From positions 4,650,001 to 4,714,000 of the forward strand of contig NC_012522.1 of assembly GCF_000010805.1 (NCBI RefSeq): a DNA stretch of 64,000 bases. Direction: 5' to 3'. This document shows positions 52,001-59,416 of the stretch, one piece after another. How positions within the stretch are numbered: position 1 is the stretch's first letter; each line of letters opens with the position of its first letter. This DNA comes from Rhodococcus opacus B4 (GTDB lineage Bacteria > Actinomycetota > Actinomycetes > Mycobacteriales > Mycobacteriaceae). Both the position numbers and the translations under genes were made by a program. A model generated the notes under the pieces. That model saw only the letters and a program-made list of their open reading frames with translations. It did no database searches and was not told the origin of the DNA.

Positions 52001-52482
52001 AGCGTGACAAGGTCGGCCGGTTGGCCGGAAGCGGAAACGCCGCGCTTCTTGCGCAGCAGCCTTTGTTCGATGTAGGTCCGGGCTCCGATGCCCACCACGT
52101 CGGCTTGCATGAACGTGTGATTCAACGCAAGCCACGCCACGTACGTCAGCACGATGCAGGTGGCAGCAAGGCCGAGGTTCGTCGTGAGCTCCGAACCGCC
52201 GGCGACGAGGTGCTGGATCAGCGATTTCAGCGTGATCGCAGCACCGAAAGCGCATCCTGCATTGATCGCGATGGCCACGAGCCCGAGCACGATGTCACGA
52301 CGGAGCCCGCCGAAGATGGATCTGCTGAGTCGCTCGCCCCGGGGCGCGTTCACGCTGTCCCGCTGCGCCGCATCACACCACCGCCGCCACCTGGCAAGGT
52401 GCGAGGCGTCGGGCGACGGGTCGAGCCGAGTTCGAGGTCGGGGAACCTCGAACCAGACGATTCTCCTGAGGACGCTCAGCAT
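48991..52482 (-). CDS. Fused ABC exporter with two TMD-NBD halves and one degenerate ATP site
   Basis: An 1163-residue protein. TMD1 is about 55-330, NBD1 370-550 (Walker A GGAGSGKT, signature LSRGQG, Walker B FVYLDQ), TMD2 590-870 and NBD2 920-1130 (Walker A GPSGVGKS, signature LSKTE, Walker B AILDEA). NBD1 has Gln490 where the catalytic Glu should be, and NBD2 has a degraded signature; both changes fall in the same composite site, so one site is degenerate and one canonical. Start ATG 52482 overlaps the cupin fusion by 7 bases; a longer frame is less likely. Probably exports the cluster product, perhaps as self-resistance. Confidence 0.9.
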   Translation of the reverse strand: MLSVLRRIVWFEVPRPRTRLDPSPDASHLARWRRWCDAAQRDSVNAPRGERLSRSIFGGLRRDIVLGLVAIAINAGCAFGAAITLKSLIQHLVAGGSELTTNLGLAATCIVLTYVAWLALNHTFMQADVVGIGARTYIEQRLLRKKRGVSASGQPADLVTLLDREAARVENAWSGLIFIILALATITFTSAYFFVALGLSAFAALSVILISSVVIFWNARQLNAAHAALSATAADRIEVGLFAMNNRLLAWLKNWNDELFRRYADKRDGEERALLKAARLVARINLISTLTPIVAMLAAVFTQLAYVGYVDPAGLLSAMALVGGLKSVANNIPFIVQSLSQGIVGHTNVAKYLSSPQPLDTDATATRLPATTAKHIAVVGGAGSGKTTVLKIGARRSSRVSDKTLFVPDEPWIFPGGLYENLCLYRSEFSDDEARRAMALSRLPETFYGDYLASKSHDRTEGWDLSRGQGKRLELARAILAEPRFVYLDQPTAGLDDDLASGLLAGLLRGPWHGTTVVYATDKPDEKDAADEIWVVAGGEVVEVIRNPTPRAANPDHDRKQQLVQEDRSISRHPQAMDRPEFATSSRRSLMRLGIAKVAVVACVLFACRDVLTIVGDYIAASGISTTNARTAAIALIAALSAGALLSMFTSLLLVKRSIAAATVKCQSYFSAVMSPKPSRSAFDEADQDNQNHQDYQGKLTWDQRRIDELLPEVLLNTLGAVTLLFTTAAFVLSKNIFVLLPLAGMCFAYWHSSKRSGRRLQDFNENEIGTTSTVLERVEAITWSSARFDLARDNSALVNWLNKSVMNRAFASIDNAGARRWFNYKLDLMGVLFLSVVVGSTVFVHAGGGPGLTSVLALSLSYNLIAVFARAGRCLVDLRQVLDSADRLHTPSTATCTSPSAPIEPVACRTGSAVDNAALVSLTDVAYLAPRTGAVLLEELSESFASRDVVVIMGPSGVGKSTFAKLVVGSLRPTAGVLSTLGRTGGYVSTPHTGDILLLTSSPIFKPGRLIEHFDNPLPLELARVVDYLDVADVVGRLRSGFDETVPATGQLNLSKTELQRLALLDLLINRPAIAILDEATSELSTEAELSILQSVISALPDTLFFIITHNPDLTTLANRVFHFNGERRLLENSRQSHTTVGRNWNGQEDDHGMAAPTRCVL

Positions 52483-53528
52483 GTGGAATACGTGGGGACC
52501 GCAGTGTCGGCCAATGCGATCGACGCGATTCTGTCGCACAACTGCGTGATCATCTTCCATCCCTCGGCGAGTGCTTCGCGGAGTTCGCGGATCTCGGCAG
52601 GTGTTGCTCGATCGAGCAGATCGATACCCATGCTCACGTGCTCACCGTCGTCGTCGCCGTGTTCCTGGAAGTGCGGAATCGCCGGAAACGCGCGCGCCGC
52701 CTCCCGGTGCCAGATTTCGCCACTACCTTCCAGCACCACATGCATCAGCAGAGTGCGCACCATGTCGCTCCGGTACAGCATTTGATGCCGGAACCACTCC
52801 ATTGCCGCTACGAACGTCGCGTCCGTGACCGGCGCGTGCTCTGATCCCCGTTGGTTGCGCAGGTTGTCGTTGTGGCCCAGTTCCTCGACCAGATGGTCGA
52901 GCGCCACCTGCTTGTGCGCCGCATCGGTGGTCATCGCGACACGCAGGTGCAGCAGGTCCTGAAACACGTCCGACCAGGTTTGCTGGCAGTCGAGCAGCCG
53001 TTCCCGAACGCGGGGGTCGTCGAACGAGGGGTCGTCGATCAGCCGCAACAGGTTGCTGGTTCCGAATTCCTGCAGGTGCTTCTCGTTGTCCTCCAGGAGC
53101 ACGGCCGCGGGATTCGGTACCTCGCTTGCAAACACCGCATTGGGCTTCTCGCCGTCCTCGTAGAGCGCCTTGCCGTTGAACTGGATCGAGAGCGCCCAGA
53201 AACCGTCCCGGGTTCCTTCGAAGCCGTGCCAGGAGTCGCCGGGTACGAGGATCATGTCTCCGGCAGTGACCTCCTGCTCCGCACTGCCCAACGTGCGTCC
53301 GGAGCCTTCGCAGATCAGGATCAGGCTGGACTCCGGGTGCTTGTGCACCGCCAGCACCTCACCGCACTCCAGCCTGACCCAGCTGATCGCCAGGTTGCTG
53401 GAAGCAGGAATGAATTGCGCCAACTGAGGGTTGCCGCTGAATATCTTGACGACACCCAGGTTATGGGTGCTCCCGCCGACAACGGCTTCGTTGATCGTTT
53501 CGAGCGCGCTTCTGGCGATTATGTGCAT
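52476..53528 (-). CDS. Cupin fused to a haem-oxygenase-like diiron oxidase (HDO)
   Basis: A 350-residue two-domain protein. Residues about 20-125 form a cupin with metal ligands His62, His64, Glu66 (VHKHPESS) and His101 (GDSWHGFEG). Residues about 155-340 look like an HDO domain: EELGH (Glu215/216, His219), Glu267, His274 and DDDGEHVSMG (Asp294, His297). HDO enzymes linked to cupins are known in SznF (streptozotocin) and RohS (azomycin), both of which oxidise nitrogen. An N-oxygenation role is therefore a reasonable guess, not proof. ATG 53528 has GGAAGAG upstream. First gene of the leftward operon. Confidence 0.75.
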   Translation of the reverse strand: MHIIARSALETINEAVVGGSTHNLGVVKIFSGNPQLAQFIPASSNLAISWVRLECGEVLAVHKHPESSLILICEGSGRTLGSAEQEVTAGDMILVPGDSWHGFEGTRDGFWALSIQFNGKALYEDGEKPNAVFASEVPNPAAVLLEDNEKHLQEFGTSNLLRLIDDPSFDDPRVRERLLDCQQTWSDVFQDLLHLRVAMTTDAAHKQVALDHLVEELGHNDNLRNQRGSEHAPVTDATFVAAMEWFRHQMLYRSDMVRTLLMHVVLEGSGEIWHREAARAFPAIPHFQEHGDDDGEHVSMGIDLLDRATPAEIRELREALAEGWKMITQLCDRIASIALADTAVPTYSTC

Positions 53529-53623
53529 AGATCTCTTCCTTCTGTAAGGCATGTGCGAATTCATTGGAATTACGCCCCGAGCTCAATGTCTTTCCCAATG
53601 TTGGGCACGCGCCTCCCGGCCGA

Positions 53624-53641
53624 ACAGGCACCCCAGGGTTG
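53624..53641 (-). promoter_or_regulatory. Cluster-shared element, copy B (CCCTGGGGTGCC)
   Basis: The minus strand reads CAACCCTGGGGTGCCTGT, 96 bases before the cupin-HDO start and oriented toward it. It shares CCCTRGGGTGCCT with copy A on the other strand of the same divergent region. Confidence 0.45.
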
Positions 53642-53678
53642 AAATCGTCACCCCCCAGCGGAAAGGGTGCCGGGAACT

Positions 53679-53696
53679 CTCCCTAGGGTGCCTATC
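53679..53696 (+). promoter_or_regulatory. Cluster-shared element, copy A (CCCTAGGGTGCCTATC)
   Basis: CTCCCTAGGGTGCCTATC lies 46 bases before the TDO-like ATG. A further AGGGTGCC half occurs at about 53664-53671, giving two direct repeats. Shared with copies B and C in front of the other cluster operons. Confidence 0.5.
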
Positions 53697-53742
53697 CGCA
53701 GTCGCCGCGTCCCATCGAAGATTGCTGAACACCGCAGTAAGG

Positions 53743-55017
53743 ATGAAAGCGAGTTTCGCATTGATTTCCGAAACGATGCTCGAAGCCGAGCAGAAACTTG
53801 TTGGTTCCGGCGTGATCGGTGTCGGGGGCACGTGCCTTCAGGCTGCCGAAGCGACGACCGAAGAATTGTCCGGACGCACAATCGAGAATGCACTCCGACA
53901 ATGGGAAGCGGGACACGCGGAGTTTCCCCATGCGGCGGTCGCCGCCCATTATCAGGCAGTCGGGCGTAACGGGGTCCGGCCACACCTGGTCGACAGGCTG
54001 CGAGACTTCCACAGCAGCAACCGTGCGAATCATGTTCTCAGTTGCTGGCTTCCGATGACGTTCGATGCGCAGAACGGTGACTATCTGTCCTATGTCGGGC
54101 TCGACTACTTCGACCGGGTCGTCCGGTCCGATGACGCGCAGCGTGTCGACGCATTCATCGCTGCCGCGGCCATGGACCTCGCCTTGCTGGAGGCGCGGGC
54201 CCTCGCGAGGTCGGCACACGCACCCCAGGTGGCCCGGGTGCGAGCGGCGACGCGGGTCGTGACTCAACTCGCGCGGCTCGCACCCGCCTTCGCGCTCGAT
54301 CCTGCCGTAGCCGCGGCCGGCCTCGAGGCACTGGCTCAGCCGGGCGCCGAATACAGTTCGTTCGCTTCGGTCGCCGAGCCGGCGCTGAACGGTGTCCCCG
54401 AGGAGATCGGAATCGCGGTTCGGCTGACGTTGTTGCCGACGACTCGCCTGCACGACGAACAGATGTTCATCCGCTGCATCCAGATCTTCGAAGGCCTGTA
54501 TCGGCAAGTTGCGACAGCGATTTCGATGGCGATCCGTGACCTGCACAACGGTCTGGCCGCAGCGGCAAGGGATCGCCTCGACCAGGCATCGATCCGTCTC
54601 GAAGCGGTGCCCGCGCTCTTTCGGGTTCTGACGACGATGCCGGTCGACGCTTTCGCGGTTATTCGCGGCTTCACCCATGGGCGGAGCGCGGTGCAGTCGC
54701 GCGCGTTTCGTGAGGTCGAGTTCGCGTGCGCTCCACTCGATCCCCGCGACTTCGAGCACTGTCCGAAAATCGATGTCGGGGAGGCGACGTTGCAGGACAC
54801 CTATCTCGCGATGCGGACAACGCATCCGGACGCGAGCGTGCTCGAGAAGTCGATGCGGCGCCTGGATCGTGCATGGGGTGCGATGAAGCGAGGCCACTGG
54901 GGTATCACCCTGAAGGTCATCGGAACGGTACCGGGCACCGGCGGGACGGCGGGCGCGTCGTATTTGCAGAATGCCGCCACGAAGTCACTCTTCCCGCAGC
55001 TGTCCGAGGTGGCGTGA
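53743..55017 (+). CDS. Tryptophan 2,3-dioxygenase-superfamily haem enzyme with N-terminal extension
   Basis: A 424-residue protein. The second half carries the TDO/PrnB signatures: RLHDEQMFIRCIQIFE (His237, matching HDE-x-F of TDO), AFREVEF, and GHWGITLKVIGTVPGTGGTAG, where His385 aligns with the haem-ligand histidine and PGTGG with the substrate loop. The superfamily includes tryptophan dioxygenase, PrnB and MarE, which act on tryptophan or modified tryptophan. The first 200 residues are not recognised. Start uncertain: ATG 53743 has AAGG directly adjoining; TTG 53722 and ATG 53776 are alternatives. Followed 2 bases later by a methyltransferase. Confidence 0.75.
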   Translation: MKASFALISETMLEAEQKLVGSGVIGVGGTCLQAAEATTEELSGRTIENALRQWEAGHAEFPHAAVAAHYQAVGRNGVRPHLVDRLRDFHSSNRANHVLSCWLPMTFDAQNGDYLSYVGLDYFDRVVRSDDAQRVDAFIAAAAMDLALLEARALARSAHAPQVARVRAATRVVTQLARLAPAFALDPAVAAAGLEALAQPGAEYSSFASVAEPALNGVPEEIGIAVRLTLLPTTRLHDEQMFIRCIQIFEGLYRQVATAISMAIRDLHNGLAAAARDRLDQASIRLEAVPALFRVLTTMPVDAFAVIRGFTHGRSAVQSRAFREVEFACAPLDPRDFEHCPKIDVGEATLQDTYLAMRTTHPDASVLEKSMRRLDRAWGAMKRGHWGITLKVIGTVPGTGGTAGASYLQNAATKSLFPQLSEVA

Positions 55018-55019
55018 AC

Positions 55020-56015
55020 ATGAGCGATGTCAACCACCGCGTCCGGAAACAGATCATGGGATACATCGTGTCCCAATCTATTTCAGCGGTCTGCGAACTG
55101 GGCGTGCCCGACCGATTGGCGAACGATGCGTGCTCGCTCGGCGATCTCGCGGCCAGCGTGGGTGCCGACGCCGACGCACTCGGCCGATTCCTGCGGGTAC
55201 TCGTCGCGGAGGGATTGCTCGAGGAAGACGGCGGAGGACGATTTGCGTTGACGGAGGCCGGCGAGCTCTTGCGGGCCGACACTCCCGGCTCGCTTCGTCA
55301 CTTGGTCGGCCTGATGTCGAACGAGGCCTACTTCGTGTGGGGGCACGCAGCCCATTCGATCCGAACGGGGAAGGAATCGTTTTCAGCGGCCTTCGGTAAA
55401 CCGTACTTCGAATGGTTGTCCGAGAATCCCTCGGCCGCCGATGAGTTCGCACGGGGTCAGGCGGGCCTGGTCGAGCTGCGTTTGCTGCCTCTGCTCGACC
55501 ACGACTGGTCCGACGTGGGAACGGTCGTCGACGTCGGAGGCGGCACCGGGGCACTGATCACCCGGTTGCTCGATCGGCACGCACAACTACACGGCATTCT
55601 GTTCGATCTGCCTCACGTGGTCGCGGAAGCGCCGTCGCAGTTTTGTTCGGCCGGCATCGGTGAACGAACGACAGTCGTCGGTGGAAGTTTCTTCGACGAC
55701 GTCCCCCGGCACGGTGACGTCTACGTGTTGTCTCAGATTCTGCACGACTGGGACGACGCGTCCGCCGGCAAGATCCTGAGCAGTTGCCGGCGCGCGATCC
55801 CGGCAAGCGGACGATTGATGATCGTCGAGCAGGTCCTGCCGGAAGCAGCCACAACCCACCCCATGGCTTTACTGGATCTCCACATGCTGGTTCTCCTGGG
55901 AGGGCGCGAACGCACGGTCACCGAATGGCGCCGACTGCTGACCGACCACGGATTCACGCTCGATTCGATCACGCACGGTCCCCGGTCGTCCGTCATCGAA
56001 GCGGTCCCGGTGTGA
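55020..56015 (+). CDS. SAM-dependent O-methyltransferase (Methyltransf_2 type), second copy
   Basis: A 331-residue relative of the enzyme at 43563: winged-helix dimerisation domain (LGDLAASVGADADALGRFL), SAM loop VVDVGGGTG, LFDLPHVV, catalytic-region LSQILHDWDD, and LGGRERTVTEW. The first copy shares GGRERTIQDY, so the two are probably ancient paralogues with different acceptors. Coupled to the TDO-like gene, suggesting it methylates that enzyme's product or the final compound. Confidence 0.9.
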   Translation: MSDVNHRVRKQIMGYIVSQSISAVCELGVPDRLANDACSLGDLAASVGADADALGRFLRVLVAEGLLEEDGGGRFALTEAGELLRADTPGSLRHLVGLMSNEAYFVWGHAAHSIRTGKESFSAAFGKPYFEWLSENPSAADEFARGQAGLVELRLLPLLDHDWSDVGTVVDVGGGTGALITRLLDRHAQLHGILFDLPHVVAEAPSQFCSAGIGERTTVVGGSFFDDVPRHGDVYVLSQILHDWDDASAGKILSSCRRAIPASGRLMIVEQVLPEAATTHPMALLDLHMLVLLGGRERTVTEWRRLLTDHGFTLDSITHGPRSSVIEAVPV

Positions 56016-56019
56016 GCCG

Positions 56020-56898
56020 CTAGCTTCCCTCGCCCGCGAGGGCGAAGAGGCCGTCGTCGGTCTGCTCGACGAGCCCGTCGACCAGCAGGGAATGGAGGGC
56101 GCGGTCGCGCTGCCCGGGGTCGTCGAGCCACACCTGGTCGAGCCGGACGCGTTCGACCGGGGCGGTGCTTTCGCGGAGTACTGCCATGAGCTTGCCGCGC
56201 ACCTGACGGTCGGTGCCCGCGAATTTCTGGACCTTCCGGCGCGCTCCGGTGTGGGCGGGACGTCCGGCGTCGACCCAGGCGCAGTTCGGCAGCGGGCAGC
56301 GGGTGCATTCGGGGGAGCGGGCGGTGCAGACGGTGGCGCCGAGTTCCATCAGGGCCGCGGAGAACGTGGCGGCCCGGGCTCGGGTCCGGGGGAGCAGCGT
56401 CGACACGTCGGCGAGGTCACGGGTGGTCGAGGGATTCCCGGGCTCCGCGCTTCCGTGCACGGCCCTGGCGACCACCCGCCGGACGTTCGTGTCGACGACG
56501 GGGACCCGCTGTCCGTAGGCGAAGCAGGCGACGGCCCGTGCGGTGTAGGCGCCGATGCCGGGCAGTCCGAGGAGGGTGTCGACGTCGCTCGGCACGACGT
56601 CGCCGTGTTCGGCGGCGAGCACGCCGGCGCATTCGTGGAGTCGCAGCGCCCGGCGCGGGTAGCCGAGCTTGCCCCACGCGCGCAGGACGTCGGCCTGGCT
56701 CGACGCGGCCATCCGGGACGGGACGGGCCAGCGTTGCACCCACTCCTCCCAGATCGGGGCCACCCGGACGACGGGCGTCTGCTGCAGCATGATCTCGCTC
56801 ATCAGGATGTGCCAGGCGGTGACGCCGTCGCGGCGCCACGGCAGATCCCGGGCCTGTGCCTCGTACCAGTTGATCAGCGCGGAGGAGTCAACGGCCAC
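56020..56898 (-). CDS. mutY: A/G-specific adenine glycosylase
   Basis: A 292-residue DNA repair enzyme removing A mispaired with 8-oxoG. Catalytic Glu35 in SEIMLQQTPV, helix-hairpin-helix LLGLPGIGAYTARAV with VPVVDTNVRRV, and the iron-sulfur cysteines CTARSPECTRCPLPNC (last spacing four instead of the usual five residues). GTG 56898 with GAGGA close upstream is preferred over longer frames. It returns the window to the core gene order. Confidence 0.95.
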   Translation of the reverse strand: MAVDSSALINWYEAQARDLPWRRDGVTAWHILMSEIMLQQTPVVRVAPIWEEWVQRWPVPSRMAASSQADVLRAWGKLGYPRRALRLHECAGVLAAEHGDVVPSDVDTLLGLPGIGAYTARAVACFAYGQRVPVVDTNVRRVVARAVHGSAEPGNPSTTRDLADVSTLLPRTRARAATFSAALMELGATVCTARSPECTRCPLPNCAWVDAGRPAHTGARRKVQKFAGTDRQVRGKLMAVLRESTAPVERVRLDQVWLDDPGQRDRALHSLLVDGLVEQTDDGLFALAGEGS

Positions 56899-56998
56899 TT
56901 CGTCCTCACAAGTCCCTTCGGTCACGGGTGAAACAGAATTTCCGGGGTCGTCATAATCCCGTCGCGACGGTGCCACACGCCCGGTGCACAATGATCCC

Positions 56999-57625
56999 AT
57001 GCCTAATTCGAACCCGGTGTCCGCCTGGAAGGCCCTGCGTCAGGGTAACGACAGATTCGTCAACGGCACCTCGCTCCATCCCAGCCAGGGCGTCGCCGAT
57101 CGGGCGAAGCTCGTCGGCGGCCAGCACCCCACGGCCGTCCTGTTCGGTTGCGGAGACTCCCGCGTCGCCGCCGAGATCATCTTCGATCAGGGTCTGGGCG
57201 ACATGTTCGTCGTCCGCACCGCAGGTCACGTGATCGACGACGCCGTGCTCGGGTCCATCGAGTACGCCGTTGGCGTGTTGAACGTGCCGCTGATCGTCGT
57301 GCTCGGTCACGACAGCTGCGGTGCCGTCAAGGCGACGCTCGACGCCCTCGACGACGGCAACGTGCCGCCCGGATTCATCCGCAGCATCGTGGAACGCGTC
57401 GCTCCGTCGATCCTCAAGGGACGCCGAGAGGGCCTCAACACCGTCGACGAACTCGAAGGTCGCCACGTGGTGGAGACCGGCGCGCTGCTCATGCAGCGTT
57501 CGCGGATCATCGCCGAGAAGGTGGAGAGCGGCGCGTGCGCCATCGCGGGCGTCACGTACAAGCTGTCCGACGGACGCACCCACCTGCAGGGCGCGGTCGG
57601 GGACATCGGTGAGCTCACGGACTGA
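56999..57625 (+). CDS. canB: Beta-carbonic anhydrase
   Basis: A 208-residue zinc enzyme interconverting CO2 and bicarbonate. Zinc ligands Cys and Asp in FGCGDSRVAAE and His/Cys in LGHDSCGAV. It begins MPNSNPVSAWKALRQGN and matches M. tuberculosis Rv3588c (CanB) closely. Divergent from mutY, as there. Confidence 0.95.
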   Translation: MPNSNPVSAWKALRQGNDRFVNGTSLHPSQGVADRAKLVGGQHPTAVLFGCGDSRVAAEIIFDQGLGDMFVVRTAGHVIDDAVLGSIEYAVGVLNVPLIVVLGHDSCGAVKATLDALDDGNVPPGFIRSIVERVAPSILKGRREGLNTVDELEGRHVVETGALLMQRSRIIAEKVESGACAIAGVTYKLSDGRTHLQGAVGDIGELTD

Positions 57626-57684
57626 CCGCGACACGCCGCGCCCGCTGAGCCGTTGCCGCGCGACGCCGAACTACCGTTGACGTC

Positions 57685-58446
57685 GTGCTGGAACCGAATG
57701 GACCGTTGCCCCCCGAGATTTACTGGCGCCGCAGGGCGCTGGCGATCGGCGGCGCCATCGTCGTGTTGCTGCTCGTGGTGTGGTTGATCAACTCGCTGCG
57801 TGGTGGGGGTGACTCCGAGACGGATCCGGCGGCAGCGAGTTCGTCGTTGACCACTCCGGTGTCGATTTCCCCGACAGCCTCGGGTTCGTCCACGTCCAGC
57901 GGTGGTTCGGGCGGCGGCGGCGGTGGCGCCGCTGCCGCCGGCGGCGAGGCGTCGTCGGGCACGTCCGGTTCGTCGGGGGCGGCGTCGAGCAGCGGTTCGT
58001 CGAGCAGCAGCGCGGCTCCCAGCGGCCAGCCGGTTGCGGCGGGTCAGTGCCCGGACCAGTCGCTCGCCATCAAGGTGGCGGCAGACAAGCCGACGTACCT
58101 GCCCGGTGAGGAGCCGAGTTTCACGACGGTCGTCACCAACATCGGTACCACGCCGTGCGAACGTGATCTGGGCAGCAGCCTCCAGCAGGTGCTCGTGTAC
58201 ACGATCGACGGCGCCGTCCGCCTGTGGTCCAACATCGACTGCTTCCCGCAGTCCGCCGCCGACGTGCGCACCCTCGCCGCCGGCGAGCAGGCCCAGTTCA
58301 CCGTGAAGTGGTCGGCAAAGACCTCCGCTCCCGACTGCCTGACGCAGCCGGAACCCCAGCGCGATCCGGTGGGGCCCGGTGCGTACACGGTGGTCGGCCA
58401 GCTCGGTCAGCTCCGCAGCGCGCCGGAGCCGTTCAACCTCAGCTGA
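57685..58446 (+). CDS. Membrane-anchored secreted protein, Rv3587c-like
   Basis: A 253-residue protein from GTG 57685: one helix at about 18-40, a Gly/Ser/Ala-rich linker (50-120), then a beta-sandwich-like domain (AIKVAADKPTYLPGEEPSF onward) with four cysteines, resembling DUF4232-type or intracellular-proteinase-inhibitor-like folds. It follows canB in mycobacteria too. Function unknown to me. Its end overlaps the convergent asparaginase by 8 bases. Confidence 0.78.
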   Translation: MLEPNGPLPPEIYWRRRALAIGGAIVVLLLVVWLINSLRGGGDSETDPAAASSSLTTPVSISPTASGSSTSSGGSGGGGGGAAAAGGEASSGTSGSSGAASSSGSSSSSAAPSGQPVAAGQCPDQSLAIKVAADKPTYLPGEEPSFTTVVTNIGTTPCERDLGSSLQQVLVYTIDGAVRLWSNIDCFPQSAADVRTLAAGEQAQFTVKWSAKTSAPDCLTQPEPQRDPVGPGAYTVVGQLGQLRSAPEPFNLS

Positions 58447-59401
58447 TCCTCGGTGCGGGGTCGATGCGTGAGCGTCGATCGAATTCCTTGTCGAGGTCGG
58501 TGAGATCGGGGTCGGCGAGCAGCGCCGCAAGCAGGATGCGGGCCTGACCTGCCCTGAGGTCGGTGGAGAACAGTGCCCCCGCCGACACGAGGTCGTGTCC
58601 GCCGCCCCCGCCGCCGTACGTGGCGGAGGTCGGGCCGTGCGGCACCCGGGTGGTGACCACGACCGGGATTCCGGCGGCCGTGCTGTCCCGGACCGCCTCG
58701 ACGATCGCCGGGTTCGCGTTGCCGGACCCGAGCCCGTCGAGCACCAGCCCCCGTGCCCCGGCCGCCAGGCACGCGTCGATCTGGACGCGGTCCGCGCCCG
58801 GATAGGCGGCCACGATGTCGACGCGGGTTCCGGAGATCGGATGCCACGGCAGCGGATCGGGCCGTTGCGGCGGCAGGTCGCCGGTGGGATGGACGGATCG
58901 GAACGCGTCGAGACACGTCGTGTCCGTCTTCCGTGTCCCGGACGCCCGGTGCAGGGCACCGCCGAACGCGATGAGGACACCCGCCCCGCGCAGGGCGGGG
59001 TCCGTTCCCGCGGCGATCGCGTCGGACAGGTTGGTGAGCGCGTCGGATTCCGGATGGTCGAAGGTGCGTTGCGCACCCGTGAAGACCACCGGCCGCGGAT
59101 CGGCGTGGTGGAGGTCGACCAGGAAGGCGGTCTCCTCCATGGTGTCGGTGCCGTGCAGCACGACCACCGCGTCGAGAGCGGGGTCGTGCAGTTCCGAGGT
59201 GACGGCGTCGCGGACCCGGTCCAGATCGGCGAACGTCATGCTCGAACTGTCCTTCGACATCACGTCGACGACACGGATTTCCGTTCCGGTCCGGGCACTG
59301 CCCAGCAGATCGGAGCCTGCGACCACCGGCCTGCTGACACCCTGCCCGTCGCGCCTGCTGGCGATGGTGCCTCCGGTGGTGACGACGGCGACTTTCGGCA
59401 C
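58439..59401 (-). CDS. ansA: L-asparaginase
   Basis: A 320-residue enzyme hydrolysing asparagine to aspartate and ammonia. TGGTIAS holds the first threonine nucleophile, VVLHGTDTMEETAFLVDL the second Thr-Asp pair, and GTRKTDTT the lysine region. Last gene of aspA-permease-ansA, 15 bases after the permease. Confidence 0.93.
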   Translation of the reverse strand: MPKVAVVTTGGTIASRRDGQGVSRPVVAGSDLLGSARTGTEIRVVDVMSKDSSSMTFADLDRVRDAVTSELHDPALDAVVVLHGTDTMEETAFLVDLHHADPRPVVFTGAQRTFDHPESDALTNLSDAIAAGTDPALRGAGVLIAFGGALHRASGTRKTDTTCLDAFRSVHPTGDLPPQRPDPLPWHPISGTRVDIVAAYPGADRVQIDACLAAGARGLVLDGLGSGNANPAIVEAVRDSTAAGIPVVVTTRVPHGPTSATYGGGGGGHDLVSAGALFSTDLRAGQARILLAALLADPDLTDLDKEFDRRSRIDPAPRIS

Positions 59402-59416
59402 TGTTGTCCTTTCCTG

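Noticed and set aside
53743-55017. Housekeeping tryptophan 2,3-dioxygenase for kynurenine catabolism
   Set aside because: The protein is longer, has an unrelated N-terminal region, lacks kynureninase or formamidase neighbours, and is coupled to a methyltransferase in a biosynthetic context.
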